The notes beneath the pieces were generated by a model that made no database searches, was not told where the DNA came from, and saw only the letters and a list, made by a program, of their open reading frames with translations. Below are positions 55,229 to 64,000 of a stretch of 64,000 bases of DNA, piece by piece. Within the stretch, counting starts at the first letter, position 1; each line of letters opens with the position of its first letter. Source of the DNA: Nitrosovibrio sp. Nv4 (GTDB lineage Bacteria; Pseudomonadota; Gammaproteobacteria; Burkholderiales; Nitrosomonadaceae); contig NZ_OCMZ01000002.1 of assembly GCF_900215485.1 (NCBI RefSeq), forward strand, positions 682,001 to 746,000, read 5' to 3'. A program made the position numbers and the translations under genes.

Positions 55229-55619
55229 GTGACCGTTATTTTTCTGCGCATCATCATGCGCTTGTTTCTTGATTACAGCAGGTCAAATGGCGGACTGGAC
55301 AACATGCCGAAGGGTAGCATAATTCATGGCTGCGCGGCTGTGAATGGCGCTGTGTGGTGTGCAGAATGTGACGCTGAATATCGAGACCAACGATTTCCAA
55401 ACAAATTCCAGTATTTCTTTTTTATGTGGCGAGCATGTACCCTCGGGCGCTCCAACGGTATTTTATGCTCTCTCTTCGACTGCTCATTCCTCGCGGAACC
55501 ACCAGGTAAGTAAAACGCTCCCGGCGAGCATCAATTTTCGAGATGCCGCCCAAATATCTCAATGGTATGCTAGTATTAAGTTGGATTTAATTTATTTAAT
55601 CTACTATAGGGAGGTATCT
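55229..55619. other. Divergent intergenic region
   Basis: These 391 bases separate the glycosyltransferase fusion and the TIGR04073 gene. An A/T-rich stretch at 55570-55607 precedes the second gene and contains TTGGAT and TACTAT with a 15-base gap, which is short for a sigma-70 promoter. No gene is supported. Confidence 0.45.
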
Positions 55620-56051
55620 ATGAAAAACATGTTGAAACCATTACTGATACTGTCTGCACTATTATTCTTTTCGCCTCAAGGGGCAATGGCTCATAGTTAT
55701 GCGGAGGGAGTGGGCGACAAACTGGCGCATGGCGTAGCGAACACGGTAACAGGGATAGGGGAAATCCCAAAAAACATTATCCTCAATACTAACCAGAAAG
55801 GCCTTGCTTATGGAATTCCGGTTGGATTGTTTACCGGAATTGTACACGGGATTGGGCGCACATTAACCGGAGCTGTAGACCTGGTGACGTTTGTCATTCC
55901 CACCAAGCCGATAATTTACCCCGATTTTATCTGGAAAGATTGGGATAAGGAAACGCACTACCATCCCGACTGGAAGCTAAGCACAGATTCCAACGGTAAA
56001 CCCGCGGGCAGCTCCTATCAGGACAAGCCTAGAGATCAGACTTACCCATAG
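55620..56051 (+). CDS. Exosortase-associated protein, TIGR04073 type
   Basis: A 143-residue exported protein with a signal peptide (LLILSALLFFSPQGAMA). The body is typical of the TIGR04073 family found in exosortase/PEP-CTERM organisms: KLAHGVANTVTGIGEIPKNI, then GLFTGIVHGIGRTLTGAVD and VTFVIPTKPIIYPDF. Its role is unproved. GGGAGG lies five bases before the ATG at 55620, which overrides longer in-frame starts. A strong terminator follows. It supports an active PEP-CTERM system in this genome, though the exosortase is not in the window. Confidence 0.88.
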   Translation: MKNMLKPLLILSALLFFSPQGAMAHSYAEGVGDKLAHGVANTVTGIGEIPKNIILNTNQKGLAYGIPVGLFTGIVHGIGRTLTGAVDLVTFVIPTKPIIYPDFIWKDWDKETHYHPDWKLSTDSNGKPAGSSYQDKPRDQTYP

Positions 56052-56360
56052 TTCATTGTTTTGCCATCTCTCAAAAAGGGAGCTTCGGCTCCCTTTTTGT
56101 TGGGAACAGTGAAGCGTACAGAAAGTATCCACTTCCGTCTCCGGCACCTGCCGCGACATATCTTTTGGGCTTTACAATATTGCGCTTCCGATTGAGCGAG
56201 TTGCCTGCATTCCATGCGCTTCGGTTTTGTTGATGGCCGATATCATGCGCGCTATCATTCCTCGTAATACGCATCCTCAAGCAGAGCACGCATTTTGCAA
56301 TCGCGTTAAACTACGGGCTCCATCGAGTTCAACCCATCCGGATACAAGGTTGCTTCAGGC
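56052..56360. other. Intergenic region after the TIGR04073 gene
   Basis: A strong intrinsic terminator occupies 56078-56098. The remaining bases hold no gene or repeat I can support. AAGG near 56347 probably serves the next gene. Confidence 0.5.
56078..56098 (+). terminator. Intrinsic terminator
   Basis: GGGAGC-TTCG-GCTCCC is a perfect six-pair stem with a UUCG loop, followed by TTTTT. An A-run on the left also lets it work on the minus strand. It ends the TIGR04073 transcript. Confidence 0.88.
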
Positions 56361-57035
56361 ATGACGACAAACGACACTCTCAAAACCAGGTTCGAAGCCA
56401 TTGATGCTGACTGTGAAAGTGCGGCAAAACTGGAACTCGACAGATTGTTCGATCCCACACACTATGACGACGCGAAATTCCACGCGCCATCCCCCCAGGC
56501 GGCCGAGGCAATTTGGCTCAAGCTTATTGCCAGGAAGGAACATGACTTTACCCAGGAGATAGGCCAGGTTCTGAAGCCGAAATCTGCTGTCCAGTCTAAT
56601 GCCTTGAGTAAGGAAGCTGTCTCTACCCTCAAGGCAATGGTTGACGCCATGTTTGCAGATGAACGATACCTGGAACGCATGCAGGATTTCTACAAGGAGG
56701 TGGCAAGGAAGGCGCTGTCATACGAATCGTCTTTTGTAATGGAGGCTAAACGGCTCGACCTTATCGACGACACATATCGGGCAGGAGTCAAAGACGCACT
56801 AAGCCGTACCCGGCGCAAGATTTTTGCGGAATTCGAACGGTATCAGACCAACGAACCGAAGGATACCGGATTTCTATCGCAGTGGCGCCATTACTCCACC
56901 CTCAGTCCATGGCAATCTATTGGTACGGTCGTCCTGTTAAGTTTAACGTCATACCTCATCGCGTTTCTCATCGCAAGCGATACAATTCAGGAGCTACTGG
57001 AGCGCTTCGGCTGGTCCAGTGGAACAGGCCTGTAA
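56361..57035 (+). CDS. Hypothetical protein with C-terminal membrane helix
   Basis: A 224-residue protein, mostly helical and charged, with no signal peptide. One hydrophobic segment (IGTVVLLSLTSYLIAFLIAS) lies near the C-terminus, so it may be tail-anchored with its N-terminal domain in the cytoplasm. I recognise no family or motif. It is flanked by a terminator before and a short hairpin after, so it is probably monocistronic. The reading frame is long and clean and is likely real. Confidence 0.65.
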   Translation: MTTNDTLKTRFEAIDADCESAAKLELDRLFDPTHYDDAKFHAPSPQAAEAIWLKLIARKEHDFTQEIGQVLKPKSAVQSNALSKEAVSTLKAMVDAMFADERYLERMQDFYKEVARKALSYESSFVMEAKRLDLIDDTYRAGVKDALSRTRRKIFAEFERYQTNEPKDTGFLSQWRHYSTLSPWQSIGTVVLLSLTSYLIAFLIASDTIQELLERFGWSSGTGL

Positions 57036-57123
57036 TACTCGAGTACCGTTCCAGTTACGGCCTGCCAGAATCGCTCTTAACAGTCTGCTCAAAACCAATC
57101 ATTCAACAAGATGGCTGAGCGAG

Positions 57124-57144
57124 CTGTCCCCGGACAGGCCGTTT
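57124..57144 (+). terminator. Weak terminator
   Basis: CTGTCC (57124-57129) and GGACAG (57132-57137) form a short stem, followed by GCCGTTTT. It may end the preceding gene. The loop is very tight, so this is a weak call. Confidence 0.4.
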
Positions 57145-57160
57145 TATCTCATTGATTCGC

Positions 57161-57862
57161 CTACTTTTTGCGTTTACGCATGGCGCCCAAGCCGAGCAAT
57201 CCCAGACTAATGAGCGCGAGCGACCCAGGTTCCGGGATCGGGTTTTGTGGAACATCCACGGGTGGAGTGCCTACGCTCCCGACATACTTCAGAGAATCGT
57301 CTCCGCCTTCCCCGGCGCCCACTTGCTGGATGTGTACCATGGCCAGCGAAGCGGGGCCTTTACCCGGTACAGAGACAAGGAAATCGTCTAGTGAGACATT
57401 GCTGATTGTCCACGTGGTGAATTCGCCATCAACGAATCTATCCGCGAAGGAGGTGGGGTAATCCAGGTCCAGATAAAAGTCGTAGCCCGCATTCTTTCCG
57501 GACGGATCTATGCCAAAATCATCAGCATTTATCAGCTGCGTTCCTCCAAAATTCAGGAATGAAGCGCTGGTGAGAACAGGGGAACCGCTGTAGGAAAAAA
57601 AGAATTGCGAGATATAGGCATCGTCTCCGATATTTCCGGCAAGATTATTCACCATATTATTGAGTCTAAAGTCAACATTAGCCCCGTTCTGGCCCAGTAT
57701 CAGGGTAGCGACCGTCGCTTCGGTTCCAGAAGACGGGCTACCCGTTACATAGGTATTTATGTCGATCGTCAGAGCAGAGGCGGACAAAGGCAAAGCCATT
57801 CCCAGGCCTATCAGTGCGCTCGTGACAAATTTATTTCGAGTTGCCGTTGGGGTAACTTTCAT
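57161..57862 (-). CDS. PEP-CTERM sorting domain protein
   Basis: A 233-residue exported protein. The signal peptide reads LIGLGMALPLSASALT. The C-terminus has the PEP-CTERM tail NPIPEPGSLALISLGLLGL, then GAMRKRKK, with the PEP box, helix and basic end. The body is Gly/Ser/Asn-rich with short aromatic segments, probably a beta fold. Its substrate is unknown. GGAGGGAG upstream of the ATG supports the start. It is the second such protein in the window and lies close to the TIGR04073 gene. Confidence 0.92.
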   Translation of the reverse strand: MKVTPTATRNKFVTSALIGLGMALPLSASALTIDINTYVTGSPSSGTEATVATLILGQNGANVDFRLNNMVNNLAGNIGDDAYISQFFFSYSGSPVLTSASFLNFGGTQLINADDFGIDPSGKNAGYDFYLDLDYPTSFADRFVDGEFTTWTISNVSLDDFLVSVPGKGPASLAMVHIQQVGAGEGGDDSLKYVGSVGTPPVDVPQNPIPEPGSLALISLGLLGLGAMRKRKK

Positions 57863-58128
57863 GCTCCCTCCATGGAATAAAATGCTCGCTTGAGCATTTT
57901 AATAATAAGCAAATATCATGCCTAACTATAGATTATTGATTATTAAGGATTCACCTTTATTTATGAGATTTAATGTAAGTTTTATCGACCCAATACGTTT
58001 AGCTATTCCAAACACATGGAGAGGTCAGCCCCTTCCACTCGACGGCGATTTACAAATGGTCATTGACCGAATGAAAATTCCTGATCAAAAACAGCAGCGG
58101 TAAACGCGTTCCCTTGCCGCTCCCAGTT

Positions 58129-58629
58129 TTACATCGAGTTTAAATCTTCAATGGCATCGATAACCATACCGGTCCCGACCGCAATCAGAAGAATGTCGGC
58201 GGCAACCCGAACATAACGGTAGCCGGGACCGGGTCCGCCCAGCCGCCCCATCAAATGAGGCGGCAGATCATAAAAGATTATATCCCGGGGCAAGGGGTAA
58301 CCCATTCTCCATTTCTTCGCTTGCCCTGGGGGCGTACAGCCATTGTATTTTTTTGCCAGCCCGGGCGGACAATGGCCGCTCCGAAGCCTGGGCGCGTAAT
58401 AATCTTGAACGATCGTGCGTTGACGATCATCAAAGTTATGAGGGATATACCTGTTGGTACTCCGGTGTTCCCTATAATTCCTGTCTTTATTCCCTTTTTT
58501 TCCTTTGTGATGACTATGCTGATCAGCTTTATGATTGCCTCCCCCCTTTTCGGCGGAGACAGGCATGGAGATGGAAAACATGGATAATGCAATAGTCAAA
58601 GCAAAAAACTTCAGAAATGTTGTATGCAT
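58129..58629 (-). CDS. CigR/RcnB-like exported protein
   Basis: A 166-residue exported protein with a signal peptide (FFALTIALSMFSISMPVSAE), a His/Lys-rich stretch (HKADQHSHHKGKKGNK), a PPGLAKKYNGCTPPGQAKKW middle and a C-terminal GYRYVRVAADILLIAVGTGMV, then VIDAIEDL. This matches the CigR/RcnB-like family. RcnB tunes nickel/cobalt export in E. coli; CigR is an anti-virulence regulator in Salmonella. The His-rich stretch could bind metal. I chose the second Met as start because the signal peptide then begins normally. Confidence 0.72.
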   Translation of the reverse strand: MHTTFLKFFALTIALSMFSISMPVSAEKGGGNHKADQHSHHKGKKGNKDRNYREHRSTNRYIPHNFDDRQRTIVQDYYAPRLRSGHCPPGLAKKYNGCTPPGQAKKWRMGYPLPRDIIFYDLPPHLMGRLGGPGPGYRYVRVAADILLIAVGTGMVIDAIEDLNSM

Positions 58630-58673
58630 GGGCTCATCCATAAAAAAACATGAAACTGCTGCCGGATATCAAG

Positions 58674-59306
58674 CTATTTCATCAACCCTTCATCAAGCTT
58701 GGTACGCAATTCCTCAAACGAACAGTAGCCTGCGGAAAGCAGGCTGCGATCCACTCCATTCTGCCCTATCACAGTGGGGAAGCCGTGCACGCCCCACTGG
58801 CGCGCCTTTTGAAAATGAGCAAGCGTCTGTCTTTTTGCCGTATCAGACTCGAGTGTCGGGAGGAACTGCTCCGCGTCCAATCCTACGCTGCTTGCAAGCT
58901 TTGCCAGAACAACGGGGCTAGTGACATTCTGCTGCTCGACATAAAATGCGGATTGCACTGCCTTGAAAAACGGGAAAACCGCTTCAGGGTTGATGAGGGA
59001 AACGGCGACCACTCCACGGCTGGCGGGTTCGGTATCGTAGACAAATCCTTCCGGCATCGCGCCTTCGAACTTGAACGATTGCCCCGTCACGCGATGCACG
59101 GTATGCCAGTGATGGAGTATCTCTTCGCGCTGTGCGGAAGGCATTGGCTCGTTCGTACCCGGCCGCAAGCCACCCAGCAATAACTCCACTTTCAGGTGGC
59201 CGCCATATTCATTCCGGATTCTCTCGATCACCGGCGTAAAGCCCCAGCACCACGAGCACATGGGGTCGGCAACATACCAGAGAATTTTTTCATTCATGGC
59301 GGACAT
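58674..59306 (-). CDS. DsbA family (FrnE-like) thiol protein
   Basis: A 210-residue protein of the DsbA/FrnE family. The active-site motif is CSWC at residues 17-20 in YVADPMCSWCWGF. The helical insertion and cis-Pro region (GVHGFPTVIGQNG) follow. No signal peptide is present, so it is likely cytoplasmic, which is usual for the FrnE branch. GGAGAGG immediately upstream of the ATG supports this start. It lies just before the CigR-like gene (45 bases), so they may be cotranscribed. Its redox partner is unknown. Confidence 0.88.
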   Translation of the reverse strand: MSAMNEKILWYVADPMCSWCWGFTPVIERIRNEYGGHLKVELLLGGLRPGTNEPMPSAQREEILHHWHTVHRVTGQSFKFEGAMPEGFVYDTEPASRGVVAVSLINPEAVFPFFKAVQSAFYVEQQNVTSPVVLAKLASSVGLDAEQFLPTLESDTAKRQTLAHFQKARQWGVHGFPTVIGQNGVDRSLLSAGYCSFEELRTKLDEGLMK

Positions 59307-59444
59307 GACCTCTCCATACGAATACCATTCGGCTAATGGAGAAGTATAGACGCACTGACCGCCATGCTGCCGATCGCATGCGGATAAAATGGGCGGAACA
59401 TACTGACAAGCTTATCCGCCCGGCTCTGATTCATTTGAATTTTC

Positions 59445-61259
59445 TTACGCAGCAGCGCGGGAAGCTCTCTTGCGTTCGTGTTCCTGCAGCAAACGCTTGC
59501 GAATACGAATGGTTTTTGGCGTAATTTCCACCAGCTCATCATCGGCGATGAATTCGATCGCGGATTCCAGCGTGAGCTGAATCGGCGGCGTCAGGGTCAC
59601 TGCTTCGTCGGTCCCCGATGCACGTATATTGGTGAGCTGCTTGCCCTTGATGGGGTTGACCACCAGATCATTGTCCCGGCTGTGTATGCCGATCACCATT
59701 CCTTCATACAAACGTTCGCCCGGACTGACAAACATGCGTCCGCGTTCCTGCAATTTCCAGAGCGCGTACGCCACCGCTTCGCCCTGCTCCGCTGAAATCA
59801 GTACGCCGTTCCGGCGCGCAGCAATTTCCGGCCGCATCGGAGCGTATTCATCGAATACGTGGCTCATCAGGCCCGTTCCGCGTGTCATCGTCATGAATTC
59901 GGACTGGAAACCGATCAAGCCCCGCGCGGGAATGCGATAGTCCAGCCTGACCCGCCCGCGTTCATCCGATACCATGTCCTGCAAATCACCCCGGCGTGCA
60001 CCCAACGCCTCCATTACAGCCCCTTGATGGGTCTCCTCTACATCCACGGTGAGCATTTCAAACGGCTCGCATTTGACGCCGTCAATTTCGCGGATCACCA
60101 CATGCGGACGCGACACTGCAAGCTCATAGCCTTCGCGCCGCATACTCTCAAGCAAAATGGTGAGATGCAATTCGCCCCGCCCCGACACCAGAAACGAGTC
60201 TGTATCGTTCGTTTCCTCCAGTTTCATCGCAACATTGGTCAGCAACTCTTTCTCGAGGCGCTCGCGCAATTGCCGACTGGTTACAAATTTTCCTTCCTTA
60301 CCGGCAAAGGGCGATGTATTCACCTGAAAATTCATCGTCAGCGTGGGTTCGTCCACAGCAGGCATCGGCAAGGCCTCGGGCTGATTGATATCGGTCAGTG
60401 TCGCGCCGATACAGAGCTCTTCAATACCATTGATCAGGACAATATCTCCTGCCAGCGCCTCGTCGAGCTGCACTCGCTCGATGCCGCGAAAACCGAGAAC
60501 CTGGTTGACCCTGGCCTTCTTCGGTACGCTCGCTCCAGCCATCACCATTACGTCCTGGCCGGGCTTGAGCCGGCCCCGGCTGATGCGGCCAATGCCGATG
60601 CGCCCGACGAAACTGGAATAATCCAGCGCGCTGATCTGCAGTTGCAGCGGTTTCTCGGCATCGCCCCCGGGCGCATGGACATGCTTGAGTATGGTGTCAA
60701 ATAACGGGCGCATATCGGTACTGGTTTGTTTCAGGTCCGTCATGGCATAACCGTTGAGCGCCGAGGCATATATCACCGGAAAATCCAGCTGCTCTTCGTT
60801 TGCCCCCAACTTATCGAACAAATCGAAGGTATGATTCACTACCCAATCAGGACGCGCGCCGGGCCGGTCAACCTTGTTGACGACGACAATAGGCCGCAGT
60901 CCCAACGCCAGCGCTTTTTTGGTAACAAAACGGGTCTGCGGCATCGGACCTTCTACTGCATCGACCAGCAGCAGGACGCCATCCACCATCGACAGCACGC
61001 GCTCCACCTCACCGCCGAAGTCGGCGTGGCCAGGTGTGTCGACGATATTGATATGCACCCCTTCATAATCCACCGCGCAATTCTTGGCGAGGATGGTGAT
61101 ACCGCGTTCGCGCTCGATATCGCTGGAATCCATTACTCGATCGGCAATGTGCTGGTGCGCGGCAAAAGAGCCTGCCTGATGCAGCAGCTTATCCACCAGA
61201 GTGGTCTTGCCGTGATCGACGTGGGCGATAATAGCGATGTTGCGGATGGAACGAAGCAT
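59445..61259 (-). CDS. typA: GTP-binding protein TypA/BipA
   Basis: A 604-residue translational GTPase of the TypA/BipA family, which helps ribosome assembly and growth under stress. P-loop [36 protein letters not shown] and [15 protein letters not shown] are typical. The C-terminal TypA-specific domain has [18 protein letters not shown] and [18 protein letters not shown]-like ends (here [17 protein letters not shown]). Length matches E. coli BipA (607). The start ATG 61259 is the family norm. Confidence 0.96.
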   Translation of the reverse strand: MLRSIRNIAIIAHVDHGKTTLVDKLLHQAGSFAAHQHIADRVMDSSDIERERGITILAKNCAVDYEGVHINIVDTPGHADFGGEVERVLSMVDGVLLLVDAVEGPMPQTRFVTKKALALGLRPIVVVNKVDRPGARPDWVVNHTFDLFDKLGANEEQLDFPVIYASALNGYAMTDLKQTSTDMRPLFDTILKHVHAPGGDAEKPLQLQISALDYSSFVGRIGIGRISRGRLKPGQDVMVMAGASVPKKARVNQVLGFRGIERVQLDEALAGDIVLINGIEELCIGATLTDINQPEALPMPAVDEPTLTMNFQVNTSPFAGKEGKFVTSRQLRERLEKELLTNVAMKLEETNDTDSFLVSGRGELHLTILLESMRREGYELAVSRPHVVIREIDGVKCEPFEMLTVDVEETHQGAVMEALGARRGDLQDMVSDERGRVRLDYRIPARGLIGFQSEFMTMTRGTGLMSHVFDEYAPMRPEIAARRNGVLISAEQGEAVAYALWKLQERGRMFVSPGERLYEGMVIGIHSRDNDLVVNPIKGKQLTNIRASGTDEAVTLTPPIQLTLESAIEFIADDELVEITPKTIRIRKRLLQEHERKRASRAAA

Positions 61260-61396
61260 GGAAAAAACCTCAGTCGAAAGGACAAAAGGGCGGCATTATA
61301 ACAGGTTGCTCAGGAGCCCGCCTGCATATAACCGATGGTGATCTTTCGGGTAAAATAACACGTGCCGCCTTTAAAAAAAACTATTGGGATTCGATT

Positions 61397-61430
61397 AAAA
61401 AACGAAACCCCGAACTCGCCGGGGTTTCGT
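61397..61430 (-). terminator. Intrinsic terminator after the ComEA-like gene
   Basis: ACGAAACCCCG (61402-61412) and CGGGGTTTCGT (61420-61430) form a perfect 11-pair stem with a 7-base loop. On the minus strand it is followed by a T-run. It ends the transcript of the small ComEA-like gene and lies just upstream of typA. Confidence 0.85.
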
Positions 61431-61528
61431 ATATTCCCGGGAAAATACTTCATACTCAACGTCTGCGTGTCCTGCGCATTTATGACAGCCTTCATCTCGT
61501 ATCGTTCTCGGCAACCGCTATCTCCACT

Positions 61529-61828
61529 TTACTTGACTGCAGCCTTATCCTTCATTTTCAGAACAGTGGGGCCGGTAACTGTAATATCCTCGCGGAGTTG
61601 TTGCATATCCATAGTGTGGCTATTAATGCCTTCAACGTTTGCGATATCATCCGTCGCCCTGAATGAGCCCGCCTTTGAACGATAATCGATGATCGCCTTC
61701 GCATTGGCGGCGGTGATGCCTTTGACAGTCTGAAGCTCGGCCTGGGTAGCCGTATTGATATTGACGGCCGAGTAAGCAGTGCCAGTAAAAGTTAACAACG
61801 TGGCAATGGCAATAAGCGTTTTTTTCAT
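61529..61828 (-). CDS. ComEA-like helix-hairpin-helix exported protein
   Basis: A 99-residue exported protein. The signal peptide (LIAIATLLTFTGTAYSA) is followed by a ComEA-type helix-hairpin-helix: VNINTATQAELQTVKGITAANAKAII, then DYRSKAGSF and IANVEGINSHTM. ComEA binds DNA at the cell surface during competence, but short versions like this one are common in non-competent species, so uptake is not proven. The ATG at 61828 follows AAGGGGAA. A longer in-frame start would break the signal peptide. Confidence 0.88.
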   Translation of the reverse strand: MKKTLIAIATLLTFTGTAYSAVNINTATQAELQTVKGITAANAKAIIDYRSKAGSFRATDDIANVEGINSHTMDMQQLREDITVTGPTVLKMKDKAAVK

Positions 61829-62673
61829 GGGTTCCCCTTTTGTTAAAAATAAATGATGCGTAACGAAAAACTCCTGTCGAATAAAAATACCAGACAGACT
61901 TGAACCTCCATCCAGGATCGACACCGAAGAGTATCAGATCAAGATTCACATCGCTTGCCTTCTCGCCGGCGTCATTCTTGACGTTGCTGTCAAAGTAGAC
62001 TTTCTTTGTGTCGAAATTCGATACAGGTAGTTGACCAATGCCGTGTCGAACCCGCCTGCAGCATCACTCACGCAGTTGATTTTTATGCCATCGTTCTACC
62101 ACTGGTCAGGTGACAACGGGCATCAACGCCGACAAAGAAGTCTTTCCAAATTCTATAATCGGTACCAGCGCCAAACATGTCCGGGAATCGAGCGCTGTCA
62201 TACCCTCACCACGACCGATCGAGCCCATCCCCAGTCTCGACGCGGTCGACTGCTGCTAGCTAGCAGCAGAAATCGCAAAATTCGGGCAGAATCATGTCTA
62301 CAGCTTATACGAATCGCATTACGATGGTGCAACTGCGGTTTCAGAAATTGAAGACAGGCAAATTTTCATATCCGATAATCGATGTATAGCCACGGGCGGA
62401 AAAAATATCCTGACGAAGATCAGCTTCCTGTAGCGTTGCAGCAGGGATTTGACGAGTCTGATTCCATCGGATAAGAAGAAATTTGCATTTGATGCGTCTG
62501 AAACCGGAACGAGTCTTCCGTGGGAACGATATTGAAGCTGGTGAAGATTATCCGACTTTCGAAGAGCACATTATCAATGAAGTTAAGAGGCCCTTGCCAT
62601 AGGACCACGCTTGCGCCGCCAGCAGAAAGGCTCAGCGATTTCCGAATTGACGGGAATTAAATGGATCGGCGCC
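61829..62673. other. Region without a supported gene
   Basis: These 845 bases lie between comEA-like and the FNR-type gene. Several short plus-strand frames look protein-like, for example one reading NDIEAGEDYPTFEEHIINEV just before 62600 and another rich in Ser/Ile near 62110-62260, but stops and frame changes break them. This could be a decayed gene. I cannot name its family, and nothing here is a firm call. Confidence 0.4.
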
Positions 62674-63450
62674 TCAGCGGGAGAGGGCCGGACGATTGTA
62701 GCTGGGCCGATGATTGGCGATCTGCTGTAAGCGCGTTATATCGTTGAGCTTGATATGCCGGTATGCGCTGCTGATGATTCCGTCATCCTGAAAGCGCGCA
62801 AACACGCGGCACACAGTTTCCTCCGCGATTCCCAGATGGTTGCCTATATCACTGCGGGACATGCTCAGGTTGAATTCCGTCGATGAACAATGACGCTTCG
62901 CAAACTGTCGCGATAGACGGAGCAAAAAGATGGCCAGGCGCTCCTCGGCATTGTGCTTACCGAGCAGCGTCAGCAATTCATGGCTGTGCCGGATTTCCGC
63001 ACTCATGATCTTGAGAACTTCATATTGAATGGAGGGATCTTTTTTGGCCAATTCTTCAAAACGATCAATCGACACTTCGCAAACCGAGGTGACGCCCATT
63101 GCCCGAGCCTCGCAGTGATATTCCCTGCTCTCGATAGCATTCAGCCCCAGCAGTTCTCCCTCCACGTGAAAACCTATTACCTGTACCTGCCCGTCTTCGG
63201 TGCTGACACTGGTCTTGACCGACCCGCCCCGAATGACATACATGTGCTCCACGAGTTGCCCCATGCGGTACAGGACTTCCCCGCGTTTGAACACCTGCTT
63301 TTTCTTGACGACGCGCTCAAGCAGTGATGAATCGCCGGTTTTCAGCCAAAGGGACATACATAACTGATAGGCGCCGCAATTTTTGCAATCAATTGGCACA
63401 TTGGCCGATTCCGCGGTTGAGGATATCTTTTCAGGGGCATTTTTTAACAT
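62674..63450 (-). CDS. fnr: FNR-type oxygen-responsive regulator
   Basis: A 258-residue Crp/Fnr-family regulator. Four cysteines match the oxygen-labile [4Fe-4S] cluster of FNR: C22, C25 and C31 (DCKNCGAYQLCMS) and C124 (SVCEVSIDRFEEL). The cyclic-nucleotide-like sensor domain follows, then a helix-turn-helix, MSRSDIGNHLGIAEETVCRVFARFQ, that closely matches the E. coli FNR recognition helix. It should activate or repress genes when oxygen is low. The Rrf2 gene lies 42 bases upstream on the same strand, so the two are probably cotranscribed. FNR-box targets are not identified. Confidence 0.92.
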   Translation of the reverse strand: MLKNAPEKISSTAESANVPIDCKNCGAYQLCMSLWLKTGDSSLLERVVKKKQVFKRGEVLYRMGQLVEHMYVIRGGSVKTSVSTEDGQVQVIGFHVEGELLGLNAIESREYHCEARAMGVTSVCEVSIDRFEELAKKDPSIQYEVLKIMSAEIRHSHELLTLLGKHNAEERLAIFLLRLSRQFAKRHCSSTEFNLSMSRSDIGNHLGIAEETVCRVFARFQDDGIISSAYRHIKLNDITRLQQIANHRPSYNRPALSR

Positions 63451-63492
63451 ATCAGGACCTGCAGGTAATAGAAATACAAACTATCCAGGCAA

Positions 63493-63966
63493 TTACAAGT
63501 CGCCTGGAACCTCACCAGGGAGAATTGCTCCTGGAAAATCGGTCAGTTGATACCTTCCGCTCGCCACCTTCGCAGCAAGCATTTCCAGGGTCTGGCCCTG
63601 CAGCAGTTTCACGATTTCCTGCTTGATCGGCCACCATCTCGCATGCATCGGGCAAGCGGTTTTGTCGCTGCAAACCTTGAGTCCCAGCACACAGTCTTCG
63701 GTAAACCCGGGGCCTTCCGTAATTGTGACAATTTGCATCAGATTGATTTTATCGCCGCTTTCCCGCAAACAGAAACCGCCTTGCTTGCCACGAAAAGAAT
63801 AGAGCAGATTGCCCCTGCATAATTCCTGCAGGATCTTGGCAAGATACGTGGGCGGCGACCTCAAACATTCGGCCATGGTGCGATTCAATACCGCCACGCC
63901 GGGAGGTTGTGTCGCCATGTAGATGAGCGCCTGAATGGCATACTGCGTTGTGCGAGACAGAATCAT
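63493..63966 (-). CDS. Rrf2 family iron-sulfur regulator
   Basis: A 157-residue Rrf2-family regulator. The N-terminal winged helix is ILSRTTQYAIQALIYMATQ with PPTYLAKILQELCRGNLLYS following. Three conserved cysteines, C92, C99 and C105 (DCVLGLKVCSDKTACPMH), with a nearby His at 108 form the typical iron-sulfur ligand set seen in IscR and NsrR. It could sense iron-sulfur status or nitric oxide; the spacing does not decide between these. It is the first gene of a likely two-gene operon with the FNR-type regulator. Confidence 0.88.
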   Translation of the reverse strand: MILSRTTQYAIQALIYMATQPPGVAVLNRTMAECLRSPPTYLAKILQELCRGNLLYSFRGKQGGFCLRESGDKINLMQIVTITEGPGFTEDCVLGLKVCSDKTACPMHARWWPIKQEIVKLLQGQTLEMLAAKVASGRYQLTDFPGAILPGEVPGDL

Positions 63967-64000
63967 CTATGTATCAGTGCAGTATCACTGTAGAGGTAGA

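Noticed and set aside
57918-58103. 61-codon plus-strand frame
   Set aside because: No ribosome-binding site, AT-rich intergenic setting, no family.
62031-62351. 106-codon plus-strand frame
   Set aside because: Arg/Ser-rich and without a start signal; other frames look equally protein-like.
1-64000. tRNA, rRNA, CRISPR arrays, insertion sequences, prophage
   Set aside because: I scanned for T-loop sequences, repeat-spacer patterns and transposase motifs and found none.

Overview
The window reads as a chromosomal segment of a betaproteobacterium. The best fit is an ammonia-oxidising Nitrosomonadaceae member of the Nitrosospira type; this is an inference, made without a database search. The evidence is the housekeeping order rpoE-rseA-rseB-mucD, lepA-lepB-rnc-era-recO and pdxJ-acpS-nagZ, two PEP-CTERM proteins plus a TIGR04073-type exosortase-associated protein, c-type cytochromes, and GC-moderate coding DNA. 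I found no rRNA, tRNA, CRISPR array, transposase or phage gene.

Layout. Positions 1-6.4 kb hold envelope and hypothetical genes: a truncated DUF488 protein, CreA, a CHRD protein, a proline-rich small protein, a two-gene cytochrome c operon and a coiled-coil membrane protein. Positions 6.5-14.3 kb hold a RimK-like ATP-grasp protein, a 1022-residue winged-helix/ATPase/TPR regulator with tandem 11-bp repeats in front of it, an unlisted 51-codon ORF, a lipoprotein, a PEP-CTERM protein and a glutathionyl-hydroquinone reductase. Positions 14.8-25.7 kb hold a tightly coupled exopolysaccharide operon in the order pelA-pelB-pelD-pelE-pelF-pelG. It has no pelC, and its PelB ends before the outer-membrane barrel found in Pseudomonas PelB. 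Positions 25.9-33.2 kb hold ygfZ, ygfX, a cysB-type regulator, an ABC exporter and nadB. Positions 33.4-35.0 kb hold a CDF metal exporter divergent from a 16-cysteine copper-binding-type protein.

Positions 35.5-49.2 kb are the conserved core: the sigma-E envelope-stress operon and mucD, a glutaredoxin-like protein, then lepA, lepB, rnc, era, recO, pdxJ, acpS and nagZ. A minus-strand group of small membrane proteins (84, 26 and 126 residues) sits between recO and pdxJ. Upstream of lepA is a compact promoter-to-terminator unit that could be a small RNA or a leader. Positions 49.3-64 kb hold Hsp20, a LigB-type dioxygenase, a DUF4139 protein, a three-part glycosyltransferase fusion, the TIGR04073 protein, a second PEP-CTERM protein, a CigR/RcnB-like protein, a DsbA-family protein, TypA/BipA, a ComEA-like protein, an FNR-type regulator with its four iron-sulfur cysteines, and an Rrf2-family regulator.

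The genes combine into several units: Pel-type polysaccharide synthesis under c-di-GMP control (PelD keeps an RxxD site), envelope stress (RpoE/RseA/RseB/MucD), envelope sorting (PEP-CTERM, TIGR04073, lepB), metal and redox handling, and oxygen/NO-type sensing (FNR plus Rrf2). The most noteworthy feature is the reduced Pel export architecture.
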